Assembly: GCA_001725355.1 (NCBI GenBank)
Contig: MEGD01000036.1
Coordinates: forward strand, 1 to 32,353
Direction of reading: 5' to 3'
From: Novosphingobium sp. SCN 66-18
GTDB taxonomy: Bacteria > Pseudomonadota > Alphaproteobacteria > Sphingomonadales > Sphingomonadaceae
Length of the DNA stretch: 32,353 bases
The notes below the pieces were generated by a model. That model saw only the letters and a list, made by a program, of their open reading frames with translations. It was not told where the DNA came from and did no database searches. Shown here in pieces: positions 1 through 7,677 of this stretch (its first letter is position 1; each line of letters begins with the position of its first letter). Position numbers and translations under genes: made by a program.

Positions 1-48
1 CCCGCAGGCGGGAGGGGATATCCCATTTTCTCCCCTCCCGCCTGCGGG
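1..48. repeat. Perfect 18-bp inverted repeat, REP-like
   Basis: Positions 1-18 and 31-48 are exact reverse complements around a 12-nt spacer, and each arm holds a smaller CCCGC/GCGGG hairpin. The right arm runs into a GGGGTTGGGGGTGGGC tract (to about 65). Short GC-rich palindromes with this kind of tail are common dispersed intergenic repeats in proteobacterial genomes. It may also act as the terminator of a gene left of the window. The left edge is cut by the window, so its full extent is unknown. Confidence 0.6.
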
Positions 49-102
49 AGGGGTTGGGGGTGGGCTTTCCGACGCTTCAACATCGTCTGTGAGCAACGGG
101 TC

Positions 103-1173
103 ATGAGGGGAGAGGGCAGACCGGTCCCGAGGCTTTCGGAAACACCACGCGGAACCTACCTGCGCAATTGCTGGTATGTCGCCGCCTGGGGTTCCGATCT
201 GGGCGTCGCGCCGATGGCGCGGGTCTTCCTCGACGAACCGGTCGCCCTTTTTCGCGACGAGACCGGCAAAGCCCGTGCCGTCGGCGGGCGCTGCCCGCAC
301 CGTTTCGCCCCGCTGGGCAACGGTAGCGTCGTCGATGGCGCGCTGATGTGCCCCTATCACGGGCTGCGTTTCGACGGGACGGGGCGTTGCGTCCACAACC
401 CGCATCCCGGCGGGCAACTGCCCGATGGCCGGCTGACGGTCTATCCGCTGGAAGAGCGCCACGGGTTGCTGTGGATCTGGATGGGCGATCCGGCGAAGGC
501 GGATGCCGCGCGCATTCCCGATTTCGCCTGGCTGGCCGAGCCGCGCTGGGAAGCGGTGCGCGGCGCGACCGTGGCCGAGGGACACTACGAGCTGTATAGC
601 GACAACATCCTCGACCTCAGCCACGCCAACTTCGTCCACCCGGCGCTGGTGGCGAGCGCTTTCACCGAAGGCGAACGGCGGTTCTGGCAGGACGGCGAAA
701 CCGTCCACGCCGAATATGTGCGGCTGGACGATTACCTGTCTGAAGGCATCGGCGGCATGCTCGGGCGGATCGGGCGCAAGCAGGATTTCCACGGCGAGGT
801 GGTGTGGCATGCGCCCGCCGTGCTCTATTTCGATTTCCGCGCCGGCGATCCCGGAACGCCGCGCGAGCACTGCACGCTGCTGCCCTCGATCCATGCCTTC
901 ACGCCGGAAACGCCCGATACCACGCACTACTTCTGGGCGACGGCACGGGATTTCGCTCTGGGAAACGCGGAGTTCGCGGCGGGCATGCGCGCGGCGCTGG
1001 AATATGCTTTCCAGGAGGAAGACATGCCGATCATTCGCGACAGCTACCGGCTGATGCGCCAGCAGGATTTCTGGGATTTGCGCCCGCTGATCCTGAACGG
1101 CGACGGAGGCGGGGTGCGGGCGCGCCGAATGCTGCAGCGGCTGATCGAGCGGGAAAGACAGGCCGAAGCCTGA
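103..1173 (+). CDS. Rieske non-heme iron oxygenase, VanA-like
   Basis: Likely the terminal oxygenase of a ring-hydroxylating or O-demethylating system, 356 aa, cytosolic. The Rieske [2Fe-2S] motif is complete: C64-x-H66 and C83-x2-H86 (CPH ... CPYH). The catalytic iron site follows as D171-x2-H174-x4-H179 (DLSHANFVH). Length and layout fit the single-component-alpha family of vanillate O-demethylase oxygenase (VanA) and related enzymes rather than the larger dioxygenase alpha subunits. No ferredoxin or reductase gene lies in the window, so electrons must come from a partner encoded elsewhere. It is first in a six-gene same-strand run of dehydrogenases and hydrolases, suggesting it opens a catabolic pathway. 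The ATG at 103 is the first in-frame start, with only a weak ribosome site. Family is secure; substrate is not known. Confidence 0.85.
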   Translation: MRGEGRPVPRLSETPRGTYLRNCWYVAAWGSDLGVAPMARVFLDEPVALFRDETGKARAVGGRCPHRFAPLGNGSVVDGALMCPYHGLRFDGTGRCVHNPHPGGQLPDGRLTVYPLEERHGLLWIWMGDPAKADAARIPDFAWLAEPRWEAVRGATVAEGHYELYSDNILDLSHANFVHPALVASAFTEGERRFWQDGETVHAEYVRLDDYLSEGIGGMLGRIGRKQDFHGEVVWHAPAVLYFDFRAGDPGTPREHCTLLPSIHAFTPETPDTTHYFWATARDFALGNAEFAAGMRAALEYAFQEEDMPIIRDSYRLMRQQDFWDLRPLILNGDGGGVRARRMLQRLIERERQAEA

Positions 1174-1201
1174 ACGGCGCGGCGGGAGAAGGAAGAGCCA
1201 T

Positions 1202-2041
1202 ATGGCTACACTGGATTGCTTTGACATCAAGGGCAGGAGCGCGCTGGTTACGGGCGCGGCTTCGGGGATCGGGCTCGCCTATGCCGAGGCCATGGCCGAA
1301 GCCGGCGCAGCGGTGACGCTGGCTGACATCGATGCCGCCGGCGCCGAGCGCGAGGCCGCACGTCTGCGCGAGGCCGGGCACGAGGCGCGCGCCGATGTCT
1401 GCGACGTGTCCAGCGCCGACGCCGTGGCCGCTGCGTTCGACGCGCACGACAAGGCCTATGGCGGCCTCGACATCTGCTTCGCCAATGCCGGGATCGATGC
1501 CGGCGCCGGCTTCTGGAACCCGGCGGGCCACCGCAATCCGGACGGCCAGGTCGATACCTACGATCCGGCGCGCTGGGACAAGTCGATCGCCGTCAATCTT
1601 TCCGGCGTGTTCTACACGGTCAGCAACGCCGTGCGGATCATGAAGAAGGAAGGGCGCGCCAATGGCCGCACCGGCGGTTCGATCATCACCACCGCCTCGA
1701 ATGCGGGGCTGGTGACCGAACCGATCGTGGGGCTGCCCTACATGCCGGCCAAGGCGGGCGTGCTGCACATGGTGCGCGCGCTGGGGCTGGAACTGGCCGA
1801 GTTCCGCATCCGCATCAACGCCATCGCGCCGGGGCCGTTCGTCACCAACATCGGCGGCGGCTGGCTCAAGAAGGACCCGGTGGCCCGGCAGGCGTGGGAC
1901 GCGATCGTTCCGCTGGGCAAGCTGGCTGAAACTGACCAGATCAAGCCGCTGGCGCTGCTGCTCGCCTCCGATGCCTCGGACTACATGACCGGAAGCCACG
2001 TCGTGATCGACGGCGGCATGATGCTGGGGAAATACAAGTGA
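1202..2041 (+). CDS. Short-chain dehydrogenase/reductase (SDR)
   Basis: Classical NAD(P)-dependent SDR oxidoreductase, 279 aa, cytosolic. The Rossmann glycine motif TGAASGIG is at residues 17-24, NAG at 95-97, and the catalytic set is Ser166, Tyr180 and Lys184 (YMPAK). Asp at the end of the second beta strand (LADID, around 41) points to NAD rather than NADP. The ATG at 1202 is preceded by a purine-rich site (AGAAGGAAGAG). The stop overlaps the next gene's GTG by 4 nt, so the two are probably translationally coupled. Between the Rieske oxygenase and a hydrolase it probably oxidises a hydroxylated pathway intermediate. The substrate is inferred only as 'an alcohol or ketone'. Confidence 0.88.
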   Translation: MATLDCFDIKGRSALVTGAASGIGLAYAEAMAEAGAAVTLADIDAAGAEREAARLREAGHEARADVCDVSSADAVAAAFDAHDKAYGGLDICFANAGIDAGAGFWNPAGHRNPDGQVDTYDPARWDKSIAVNLSGVFYTVSNAVRIMKKEGRANGRTGGSIITTASNAGLVTEPIVGLPYMPAKAGVLHMVRALGLELAEFRIRINAIAPGPFVTNIGGGWLKKDPVARQAWDAIVPLGKLAETDQIKPLALLLASDASDYMTGSHVVIDGGMMLGKYK

Positions 2042-2940
2042 TCCGCAAGACCCTGCTCGCGGCACTGGCCGCCGTCGCCCTGCCTTGCGCGCCGGCGCAG
2101 GCCCAGACTCAAGCCTCGCAGAAGCCGCTGACCGTGGAGGTTCTCCGCACCAGTGCCGGTTCGCTCTACGCCAACATTGCCCTGATCGAAGGCGAGAAGG
2201 ACGCGGTGCTGGTGGATGCGCCGTTCACCCTGGCCGACGCGCACCGCGTTGTCGCGATGGTGCTGGACAGCGGCAGGCATCTGACCACGCTTTATGTCAC
2301 GCACGATCATCCCGATCACTTCTTCGCCATGGAGGTGATCAAGGACGCCTTTCCCGACGTGAAGATCGTGGCGCATCCCACGGTGACGGCCGACATCTGG
2401 AAGTCGCTTCCGTTCAAGGTCAAGCGCTGGACGCCGGTGCTGGGCGCGAACGCCCCGCGCCATCCCACCGCGCCCGCCCCGCTCGACGGCGATACGATCA
2501 TGCTGGAGGGCCGGGAACTGAAAGTGATCGGCCCGATGGCGGGCGATCATGTCCATGCCACCGCGCTGTGGGTGCCATCGATCAAGGCGCTGTTCCCCGG
2601 CGATCTCGTCTATAACCAGATGTACCTGTGGTTCGGCGAGCACGACGCCGCCGCCATCGCCGCGTGGGGCCGGTCGGTCGATCAGCTCGCCGCGCTGAAG
2701 CCCGACATGGTGGTGCCTGGGCACAGCAAGCCGGGCCTGCCCAACGATACCAGCGGGCTGGACTTCAGCCGGCGCTACATCGCCGACTGGCCGAAGCTGG
2801 TCGCGGCCAGCAAGGACAGCGCTGATCTGCGCGCGCGGGTGCAGAAGGCCTATCCCGATGCAGTCGACGTGCTGGGCGATTTCCTGCTGGGGAACTCGTC
2901 GAAAGTGGCCAAGGGGGAGCAGCCGGCATGGCAGGAGTGA
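2038..2940 (+). CDS. Exported metallo-beta-lactamase-fold hydrolase
   Basis: A 300-aa protein with a cleavable signal peptide (residues 1-22, ending AQA), so probably periplasmic. The metal-binding signature is THDHPDH (His89, His91, Asp93, His94), followed by a His near 171-173 (AGDHVH), Asp189 (FPGD) and His229 (VPGH), all as expected for a dinuclear zinc MBL-fold enzyme. The GTG start overlaps the SDR stop by 4 nt; the end overlaps the next SDR by 13 nt. MBL-fold proteins hydrolyse lactones, thioesters or beta-lactams. In this operon a lactonase or esterase step is plausible, but the periplasmic location is odd for a pathway whose other enzymes look cytosolic. The specific reaction is not known. 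Confidence 0.82.
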   Translation: MIRKTLLAALAAVALPCAPAQAQTQASQKPLTVEVLRTSAGSLYANIALIEGEKDAVLVDAPFTLADAHRVVAMVLDSGRHLTTLYVTHDHPDHFFAMEVIKDAFPDVKIVAHPTVTADIWKSLPFKVKRWTPVLGANAPRHPTAPAPLDGDTIMLEGRELKVIGPMAGDHVHATALWVPSIKALFPGDLVYNQMYLWFGEHDAAAIAAWGRSVDQLAALKPDMVVPGHSKPGLPNDTSGLDFSRRYIADWPKLVAASKDSADLRARVQKAYPDAVDVLGDFLLGNSSKVAKGEQPAWQE

Positions 2941-3692
2941 ACGGAACCTATGCCGGCAAGGCGGTACTCATCACCGGCGGCGCGACGGGCATAGGCCGCG
3001 CCACGGCGCTGGCTTTCGCGCGTGAAGGCGCGCGGGTGATGATCGGAGACAAGGACGAGCGCGCGGGCGAGACGGTGGCGCTGATCGTGCAGGCCGGGGG
3101 CGAGGGCGCCTTCGTGCCGACCGACGTGACCGATGCTGCCGCTGTCGAGGCGCTCGTCGCGGCCTGCGTCGACCGTTTCGGCCGGATGGACGCGGCGTTC
3201 AATAACGCCGGCGTGCTGCCGCCGCAGCGCCCGCTGCACGAGGTGCCGCCCGAGGAGATGGCGCTGGCCGTCGATGTCGATTTCAAGGGCGTATGGTACG
3301 CGCTGCAATCCGAAATCCGGCACTTCCTGAAAGTGGGCGGCGGGGCGATCGTCAACACCGCTTCGGTCGGCGGGCTGATCGCCGATCCCAACATGGCGGC
3401 CTATGTCGCGATGAAGCACGCGGTCGTGGGGCTGACCAAGGCGGCGGCGATCGATTACGCTCGCTCCAACATCCGCGTCAACGCCATCGCGCCTGGCTTC
3501 GTCGTCACCCCGATGACCCAGCACTGGGCCGACAGCGCCGAATTCCGCGCGGCGTTCTTCGCGGGCAACGTCAGCGGCCGCGCCGCGCAGCCCGAGGAGA
3601 TCGCGGGCACCGTGCTGCATCTGTGTTCGGACGCCGCCAGCTTCGTCAACGGCGCGACCTTCGTGATCGATGGCGGCCAGACCGCGCACTAG
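2928..3692 (+). CDS. Short-chain dehydrogenase/reductase (SDR), second copy
   Basis: A 254-aa classical SDR. TGGATGIG at 16-23 binds the cofactor, NNAG is at 92-95, and Ser146, Tyr159 and Lys163 form the catalytic set. The C-terminal VNGATFVIDGGQ block is typical of the FabG/BDH-like branch. Asp41 (GDKDE) suggests NAD preference. The start lies inside the end of the MBL gene, with a strong ribosome site GGGGGAG just upstream, supporting co-translation. It differs clearly from the SDR at 1202, so the two are unlikely to be a recent duplication. They may act on successive intermediates or on different stereoisomers. Substrate unknown. Confidence 0.88.
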   Translation: MAGVNGTYAGKAVLITGGATGIGRATALAFAREGARVMIGDKDERAGETVALIVQAGGEGAFVPTDVTDAAAVEALVAACVDRFGRMDAAFNNAGVLPPQRPLHEVPPEEMALAVDVDFKGVWYALQSEIRHFLKVGGGAIVNTASVGGLIADPNMAAYVAMKHAVVGLTKAAAIDYARSNIRVNAIAPGFVVTPMTQHWADSAEFRAAFFAGNVSGRAAQPEEIAGTVLHLCSDAASFVNGATFVIDGGQTAH

Positions 3693-3707
3693 GAAGGAAG
3701 CACGACG

Positions 3708-4715
3708 ATGCGCGCAGCCGTGATGCAGGGCCTTCACCGGCCGCTGGCGATCGAGACCGTGCCCGATCCCGTGCCGGGCGAGGGCGAGGTCGTGGTGCGG
3801 GTGGGCCGCTGCGGCATCTGCGGCTCGGACCTGCACATGACCGAGGACCCTGCCTATGGCATGGGCGCGGGATCGGTGCTGGGGCACGAGTTCGCCGGCG
3901 AGGTGGTGGCGCTGGGCAAGGGCGTGGAAGGGCTGGGAACGGGCGATCTGGTCTCGGTCGTCCCGCTCAAAAGCTGCGGCCGTTGCCCATCCTGTCTGGC
4001 TGGCGAAGTCGCCTGGTGCGATCAGTTCGGCCTGCAGGGCGGGGGCTATGCCGAATATGCGCTGACAAGGCCGAACCAGTGCGTGCGCCTGCCGAAAACC
4101 GCCAGCCTGGCCGACGGCGCGATCATCGAGCCGCTGGCGGTGGCGCTGCACGGCCTTGCCATGAGCGGGATGCGCATCGGTGACAGGGTTCTGATCCTCG
4201 GCGCCGGGCCTATCGGTCTTGCCGTCGCGTTCTGGGCGCGCCGCCATGGCGCGGGCCGCGTGGTGGTGCAGGACCTTGCCGCGTGGCAGCGCGATCGCGC
4301 GCTGGCGATGGGCGCGCACGATTTCGTGGTCGATCCGGCCGACCCGGTCGGCAGCGCCGAACGCGCGCTGGGCGGAAAGGCCGATGTGGTGTTCGAATGC
4401 GTGGGCGTGCCCGGCCTGATCGCGCAGGCGGTGGATCAGGTGCGCAACCGGGGCACGATCCTGCTGCTGGGCCTGTGTACCCGGCCCGATACCTTCAACA
4501 GCTTCGCCATGCTGTCGAAGGAAGTGCGCCTCGTGACGTCGGCCTTCTTCACTCGGCAGGAGTATGAAGCGGCGCTGGACGCGCTCGATAGCGGCGCGGC
4601 CGAACCGCGCCTGCTGGTGACCGACACCATCGCGCTCGACGCCACACCCGACGTGTTCGAGACGCTGCGCAAGCGCACCCACCAGTGCAAGGTGCTGATC
4701 GACCCGACGGCCTGA
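3708..4715 (+). CDS. Zinc-dependent alcohol dehydrogenase (MDR family)
   Basis: Medium-chain dehydrogenase, 335 aa, with both zinc sites. Catalytic zinc ligands are Cys38 (GICGSD), His60 and Glu61 (GHE). The structural zinc site is Cys90, Cys93, Cys96 and Cys104 in canonical spacing. The nucleotide-binding glycine motif GAGPIG is at 165-170. The family includes threonine, sorbitol and other polyol dehydrogenases. A very good ribosome site (AGGAAGGA, 3691-3698) sits 9 nt before the ATG. Third dehydrogenase of the operon; probably oxidises an alcohol intermediate to an aldehyde or ketone. Substrate cannot be assigned. Confidence 0.88.
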   Translation: MRAAVMQGLHRPLAIETVPDPVPGEGEVVVRVGRCGICGSDLHMTEDPAYGMGAGSVLGHEFAGEVVALGKGVEGLGTGDLVSVVPLKSCGRCPSCLAGEVAWCDQFGLQGGGYAEYALTRPNQCVRLPKTASLADGAIIEPLAVALHGLAMSGMRIGDRVLILGAGPIGLAVAFWARRHGAGRVVVQDLAAWQRDRALAMGAHDFVVDPADPVGSAERALGGKADVVFECVGVPGLIAQAVDQVRNRGTILLLGLCTRPDTFNSFAMLSKEVRLVTSAFFTRQEYEAALDALDSGAAEPRLLVTDTIALDATPDVFETLRKRTHQCKVLIDPTA

Positions 4716-4743
4716 AACGCAACACATTGCGGGAGAGTATCCG

Positions 4744-5355
4744 GTGAATGCCATCGAACAGGCGGTCTTCGACTGCATGAAGCCCGCTCAGGCACTCTAC
4801 GAACGAACCGACGATTCGCTGCACAAGGCGATCCTGCTCAATTTCTGGCGGCACGTTCACCTGGAGGGCGCGGGGCTTTACGACGAGATCGTGAAGCCCG
4901 ACATGATGGTCGATCACCCGGTCTATCGCGTGAGTTGGGGAGACAAGCCCGCCGTGGTCAAAGGCAAGGACGGCGTGCTCGCTTTTTACAACAGCGTGGG
5001 CGAAACCGTGCTGTGGCATTCGGACGACCGCCTTGCCGTCAACGACTGGGGCATCTGCGACGAGATCACCTTCCACCAGCTTGCGCGCGGAGCCGACCTG
5101 AAGGCTCTGGGCTACGCAGTCGAGAAGGATGAAGGGCTCTACCATGTGTCGAGCCGGCAGGCCTTCGTCTGGCCTTACGATGGCAGCGCCCGTCTGGCCG
5201 GTGAACATCTCTACGAGGACAAGACCAGCCTCAAGATCGAGGAAATCGATCCTTCGTTGGCCACCACGCCCGAACGCGTGCGCGCGATCCACCGCGAACA
5301 GCTTGGCGCGCTCGAAGAGCGGTTCGGGCCGCGTTATTGGGTCTGGCAGGGTTGA
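4744..5355 (+). CDS. NTF2-like / SnoaL-like protein
   Basis: A 203-aa protein whose Trp- and Asp-rich beta sheet segments (for example VDHPVYRVSWGDK and a repeated 'HLYED' strand) resemble the NTF2-like cone fold found in SnoaL-type cyclases, isomerases and hydroxylase small subunits. The assignment is from pattern only; there is no unambiguous motif. It starts with GTG at 4744, backed by GGGAG at 4731-4735. It closes the operon, and its stop faces the kinase gene's stop with 7 nt between. NTF2-like genes in Rieske operons can be small subunits or separate isomerases; with a VanA-like oxygenase that normally lacks a beta subunit, an independent catalytic role is more likely. Function unassigned. 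Confidence 0.6.
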   Translation: MNAIEQAVFDCMKPAQALYERTDDSLHKAILLNFWRHVHLEGAGLYDEIVKPDMMVDHPVYRVSWGDKPAVVKGKDGVLAFYNSVGETVLWHSDDRLAVNDWGICDEITFHQLARGADLKALGYAVEKDEGLYHVSSRQAFVWPYDGSARLAGEHLYEDKTSLKIEEIDPSLATTPERVRAIHREQLGALEERFGPRYWVWQG

Positions 5356-5362
5356 GGCCGCT

Positions 5363-6661
5363 TCAGGCGCGGGGCAGGGTCAGCACAAATTCCGCCCCGC
5401 CGCCCGCGCGGTTCGCGGCGGTCAGCGTTCCGCCATGCGCCTTCGCCACGTCGCGCGCGGTGGCAAGGCCAAGCCCGGTCCCAGCGGTTTCGCGGCTGCG
5501 TGACCCTTCCACGCGGAAGAATGGCTCGAACAGGTTCTCGGCAAGCTCGGGTGGAAAGCCTGGTCCGCGGTCCGCCATGCGTGCAATGATCCCGCGCGCA
5601 TTCCCTTCCAGCGTCAGTTCGCCGCCGCCGGCATAGCGCAGCGCATTGACCGCCAGATTGGCGATCAGCCGGTGCAGCGTCATCGGATCCCCGTTGACGG
5701 TGCAGTCTTCCTCCGGCGCACGGAACGCCAGCCGGCCTTCGTCCTGATCGATCGTCGCGATCGCGTTCGCGCACAGCGCCTTCATGTCCACCGCGCGTTT
5801 GCGGCTGCCCGCTGTTCCACGCGCATAGTCGATGATGCTGCCGATCATGCCGGCCAGTTCCGCGAGATCCCGCTCGGCGCCGTTGCGCGCCTCGGGCGGC
5901 AGCTGATGCAGGCGAAATTCCAGGCGCGAGACCGGTGCGGCCATGTCGTGCGCGATGGCCGCCAGCATCTGGGTGCGGTTTTCCACCAGCCCCGCCAGAC
6001 GATCGCGCATGGCGGCCACGGCCTGCGCCAGTTGCGCGACTTCGGGTGGCCCGCCGCTGGTGATCGTGATGCCGTCGTGTTCGTTGACGACGCGGTCCGC
6101 TTCCGCGCCCAGGCGGCGGAGCGGTTGGACGATGCTGCGCGCGAGGCGAAACGACACGCCCGCCAGCAGCACCGCCAGCGCCAGTGTCATCGCCAGCGTC
6201 ATCCAGTGCCAACCGGTGATGAACGGCCGCCGGGTATAGCGCGCGATGGACCATGTGCCGTCCGCCTGGCGTATGCCGAGCGAGAAGGTTTCGCGGATCG
6301 CCAGCGGCGCTTCGAGCGGACGGCGCTGGATCAGCGCGCCGCGCTCCACCGAAAGTTGCACGCACCCGTCGCAATCGGGCAGGAGATCGTCGATCCGCGC
6401 GGCGGCGGCCGGCACGGGCACTTCGCCCGGCTGCGGCAGGAACTGCGCGCTGCCGCGTTCGATCCGGGTGGTCGAGGCAAGGCGCGACAAGGGCCGGCCC
6501 TTCGCGAGAACCGGCAGCAGTTCCTCGATCGGCATCGGGCGCGGATAGGGCGGCGGCCCGGAGAAGGTGACGATGAAATTGCCGAGCGTCGCCAGCAGCA
6601 GCGCCGCCAGCATGACGACGCCCAACCGGGTCGTCAGGCTGGCGCTTTTCCAGCCCGCCAT
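5363..6661 (-). CDS. Two-component sensor histidine kinase, HAMP-HisKA-HATPase
   Basis: Inner-membrane sensor kinase of 432 aa. Two transmembrane segments (about 15-34 and 152-171) bracket a periplasmic domain of about 115 residues carrying a Cys pair C97-x2-C100. A HAMP linker follows (about 172-225), then the dimerisation helix with phospho-accepting His238 in IAHDMAAP. The ATPase domain has an N box (Asn335, Asn339), DxGxG at 364-368, an F box, and GTGLGL at 394-399. The H-box is unusual: most kinases of this group have HDLRTP, here Arg and Thr are both Ala. The Thr is important for phosphatase activity. The ATG at 6661 is preferred over an in-frame TTG one codon upstream. It follows the response regulator by 10 nt, so both are one operon. 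Confidence 0.88.
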   Translation of the reverse strand: MAGWKSASLTTRLGVVMLAALLLATLGNFIVTFSGPPPYPRPMPIEELLPVLAKGRPLSRLASTTRIERGSAQFLPQPGEVPVPAAAARIDDLLPDCDGCVQLSVERGALIQRRPLEAPLAIRETFSLGIRQADGTWSIARYTRRPFITGWHWMTLAMTLALAVLLAGVSFRLARSIVQPLRRLGAEADRVVNEHDGITITSGGPPEVAQLAQAVAAMRDRLAGLVENRTQMLAAIAHDMAAPVSRLEFRLHQLPPEARNGAERDLAELAGMIGSIIDYARGTAGSRKRAVDMKALCANAIATIDQDEGRLAFRAPEEDCTVNGDPMTLHRLIANLAVNALRYAGGGELTLEGNARGIIARMADRGPGFPPELAENLFEPFFRVEGSRSRETAGTGLGLATARDVAKAHGGTLTAANRAGGGAEFVLTLPRA

Positions 6662-6671
6662 CAACGCCTCA

Positions 6672-7421
6672 TCAGTTGCGCGCGGCGAACAGGTATCCCT
6701 CGCCGCGAATGGTGCGGATCAGGTTATCGCCATCGTGCCGCATCAGCTTGGCGCGAAGGCGCGAAACCGCGACGTCTATCGCGCGATCGAAAGCTTCGCC
6801 TTCATCGCCATAGAGCGCGGTGAGCAGTTCCTCGCGGCTGATCACGCGCCCGGCGCGCACGGCCAGCGCATGCAGCAGCTTGAACTCCCCGCTGGTCAGT
6901 TCGACTTCGGCGCCGGCGGCATCGCGCACGGTGTAGTACTGTGCATCGAGCGTCCATCCGGCAAAGCGCGTGATAGCGCTGCCATCGGCGGAAACGCTGG
7001 TGCCGCGCCGGCGCAGCACCGCGCGCAGCCGCGCCAGCAGTTCGCGCGGGTTGACCGGCTTGGCAAGGTAGTCGTCCGCCCCCAGTTCCAGCCCCACGAT
7101 TCGGTCGATGTCGGCCGCCATCGCCGACAGCATCAGCACCGAAGGCGCGCCGGGGCGATCCGCCAGGTCGCGCAGGATCGAAAGGCCATCCTCACCCGGC
7201 ATCATCAGGTCGAGCACGACCGCATCGACCTTGCCCGCGGCAAGGGTAGTGCGCAGTTGTTGCCCGTTCGCCGCCAGCGTGACGGCCAGCCCCTGCTTTT
7301 CCAGGTAGTCACCGATCAACGCGCGCAGATCGGCGTCGTCGTCCAGGATAACGACATGCGCTTCGGCGCGGGGCTGGACGGGGGCGGATGTGGGAAAGGA
7401 TGTCATAGGGAGCAGTTCCAT
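6672..7421 (-). CDS. OmpR/PhoB-family response regulator
   Basis: DNA-binding response regulator, 249 aa. The receiver domain has the acidic pocket Asp27-Asp28, phospho-acceptor Asp71 (VVLDLMMPGEDG), Ser99 and Lys121 (LAKP). The C-terminal winged helix has the usual ELTSGEFKLL and AIDVAVSRLRAK blocks. The frame stays open upstream to 7604, but the ATG at 7421 has an excellent ribosome site (AAGGAG, 7427-7432 on the plus strand) and gives the family length, so the longer version is rejected. The gene is divergent from the alpha-glucosidase/ED genes, and the shared 256-nt region holds repeated 9-mers that might be its binding sites. Regulation of the sugar genes is an inference. Confidence 0.88.
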   Translation of the reverse strand: MELLPMTSFPTSAPVQPRAEAHVVILDDDADLRALIGDYLEKQGLAVTLAANGQQLRTTLAAGKVDAVVLDLMMPGEDGLSILRDLADRPGAPSVLMLSAMAADIDRIVGLELGADDYLAKPVNPRELLARLRAVLRRRGTSVSADGSAITRFAGWTLDAQYYTVRDAAGAEVELTSGEFKLLHALAVRAGRVISREELLTALYGDEGEAFDRAIDVAVSRLRAKLMRHDGDNLIRTIRGEGYLFAARN

Positions 7422-7677
7422 GGTGGCTCCTTGTTTCAGGGTGCGATCCCGATAGTGGACGTTGCAGCGCAGCACGCGCCGGACGATCCGTTCATGGCCG
7501 ACAACCCTAAAACGGGGCGGGATCGCAAACCCTTCGCGGATATTCGATAAAACTGTCGCATCAGCGCTCGATCGGGATCGCGCATACGAATTGTCGGACG
7601 GCAACTAGGTTTGTGTGCATTGCGGGATGACCGCGATCGGGTATGTTCCGTTTCGCCAATCTGTCGAAATGAGGCCC
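7422..7677. promoter_or_regulatory. Divergent regulatory region with repeated CGGGATCGC
   Basis: Region between the response regulator and the alpha-glucosidase. The 9-mer CGGGATCGC occurs at 7518-7526 and 7573-7581, and inverted at 7443-7451; a degenerate copy (GCGATCGGG) lies at 7633-7641. These are candidate operator sites. No clear -35/-10 pair could be chosen. Confidence 0.4.

Noticed and set aside
2850-4778. Long minus-strand open frame (642 codons)
   Set aside because: It lies opposite a coherent plus-strand operon with strong motifs, ribosome sites and overlaps; such antisense frames are common in GC-rich DNA and this one has no recognisable domain.
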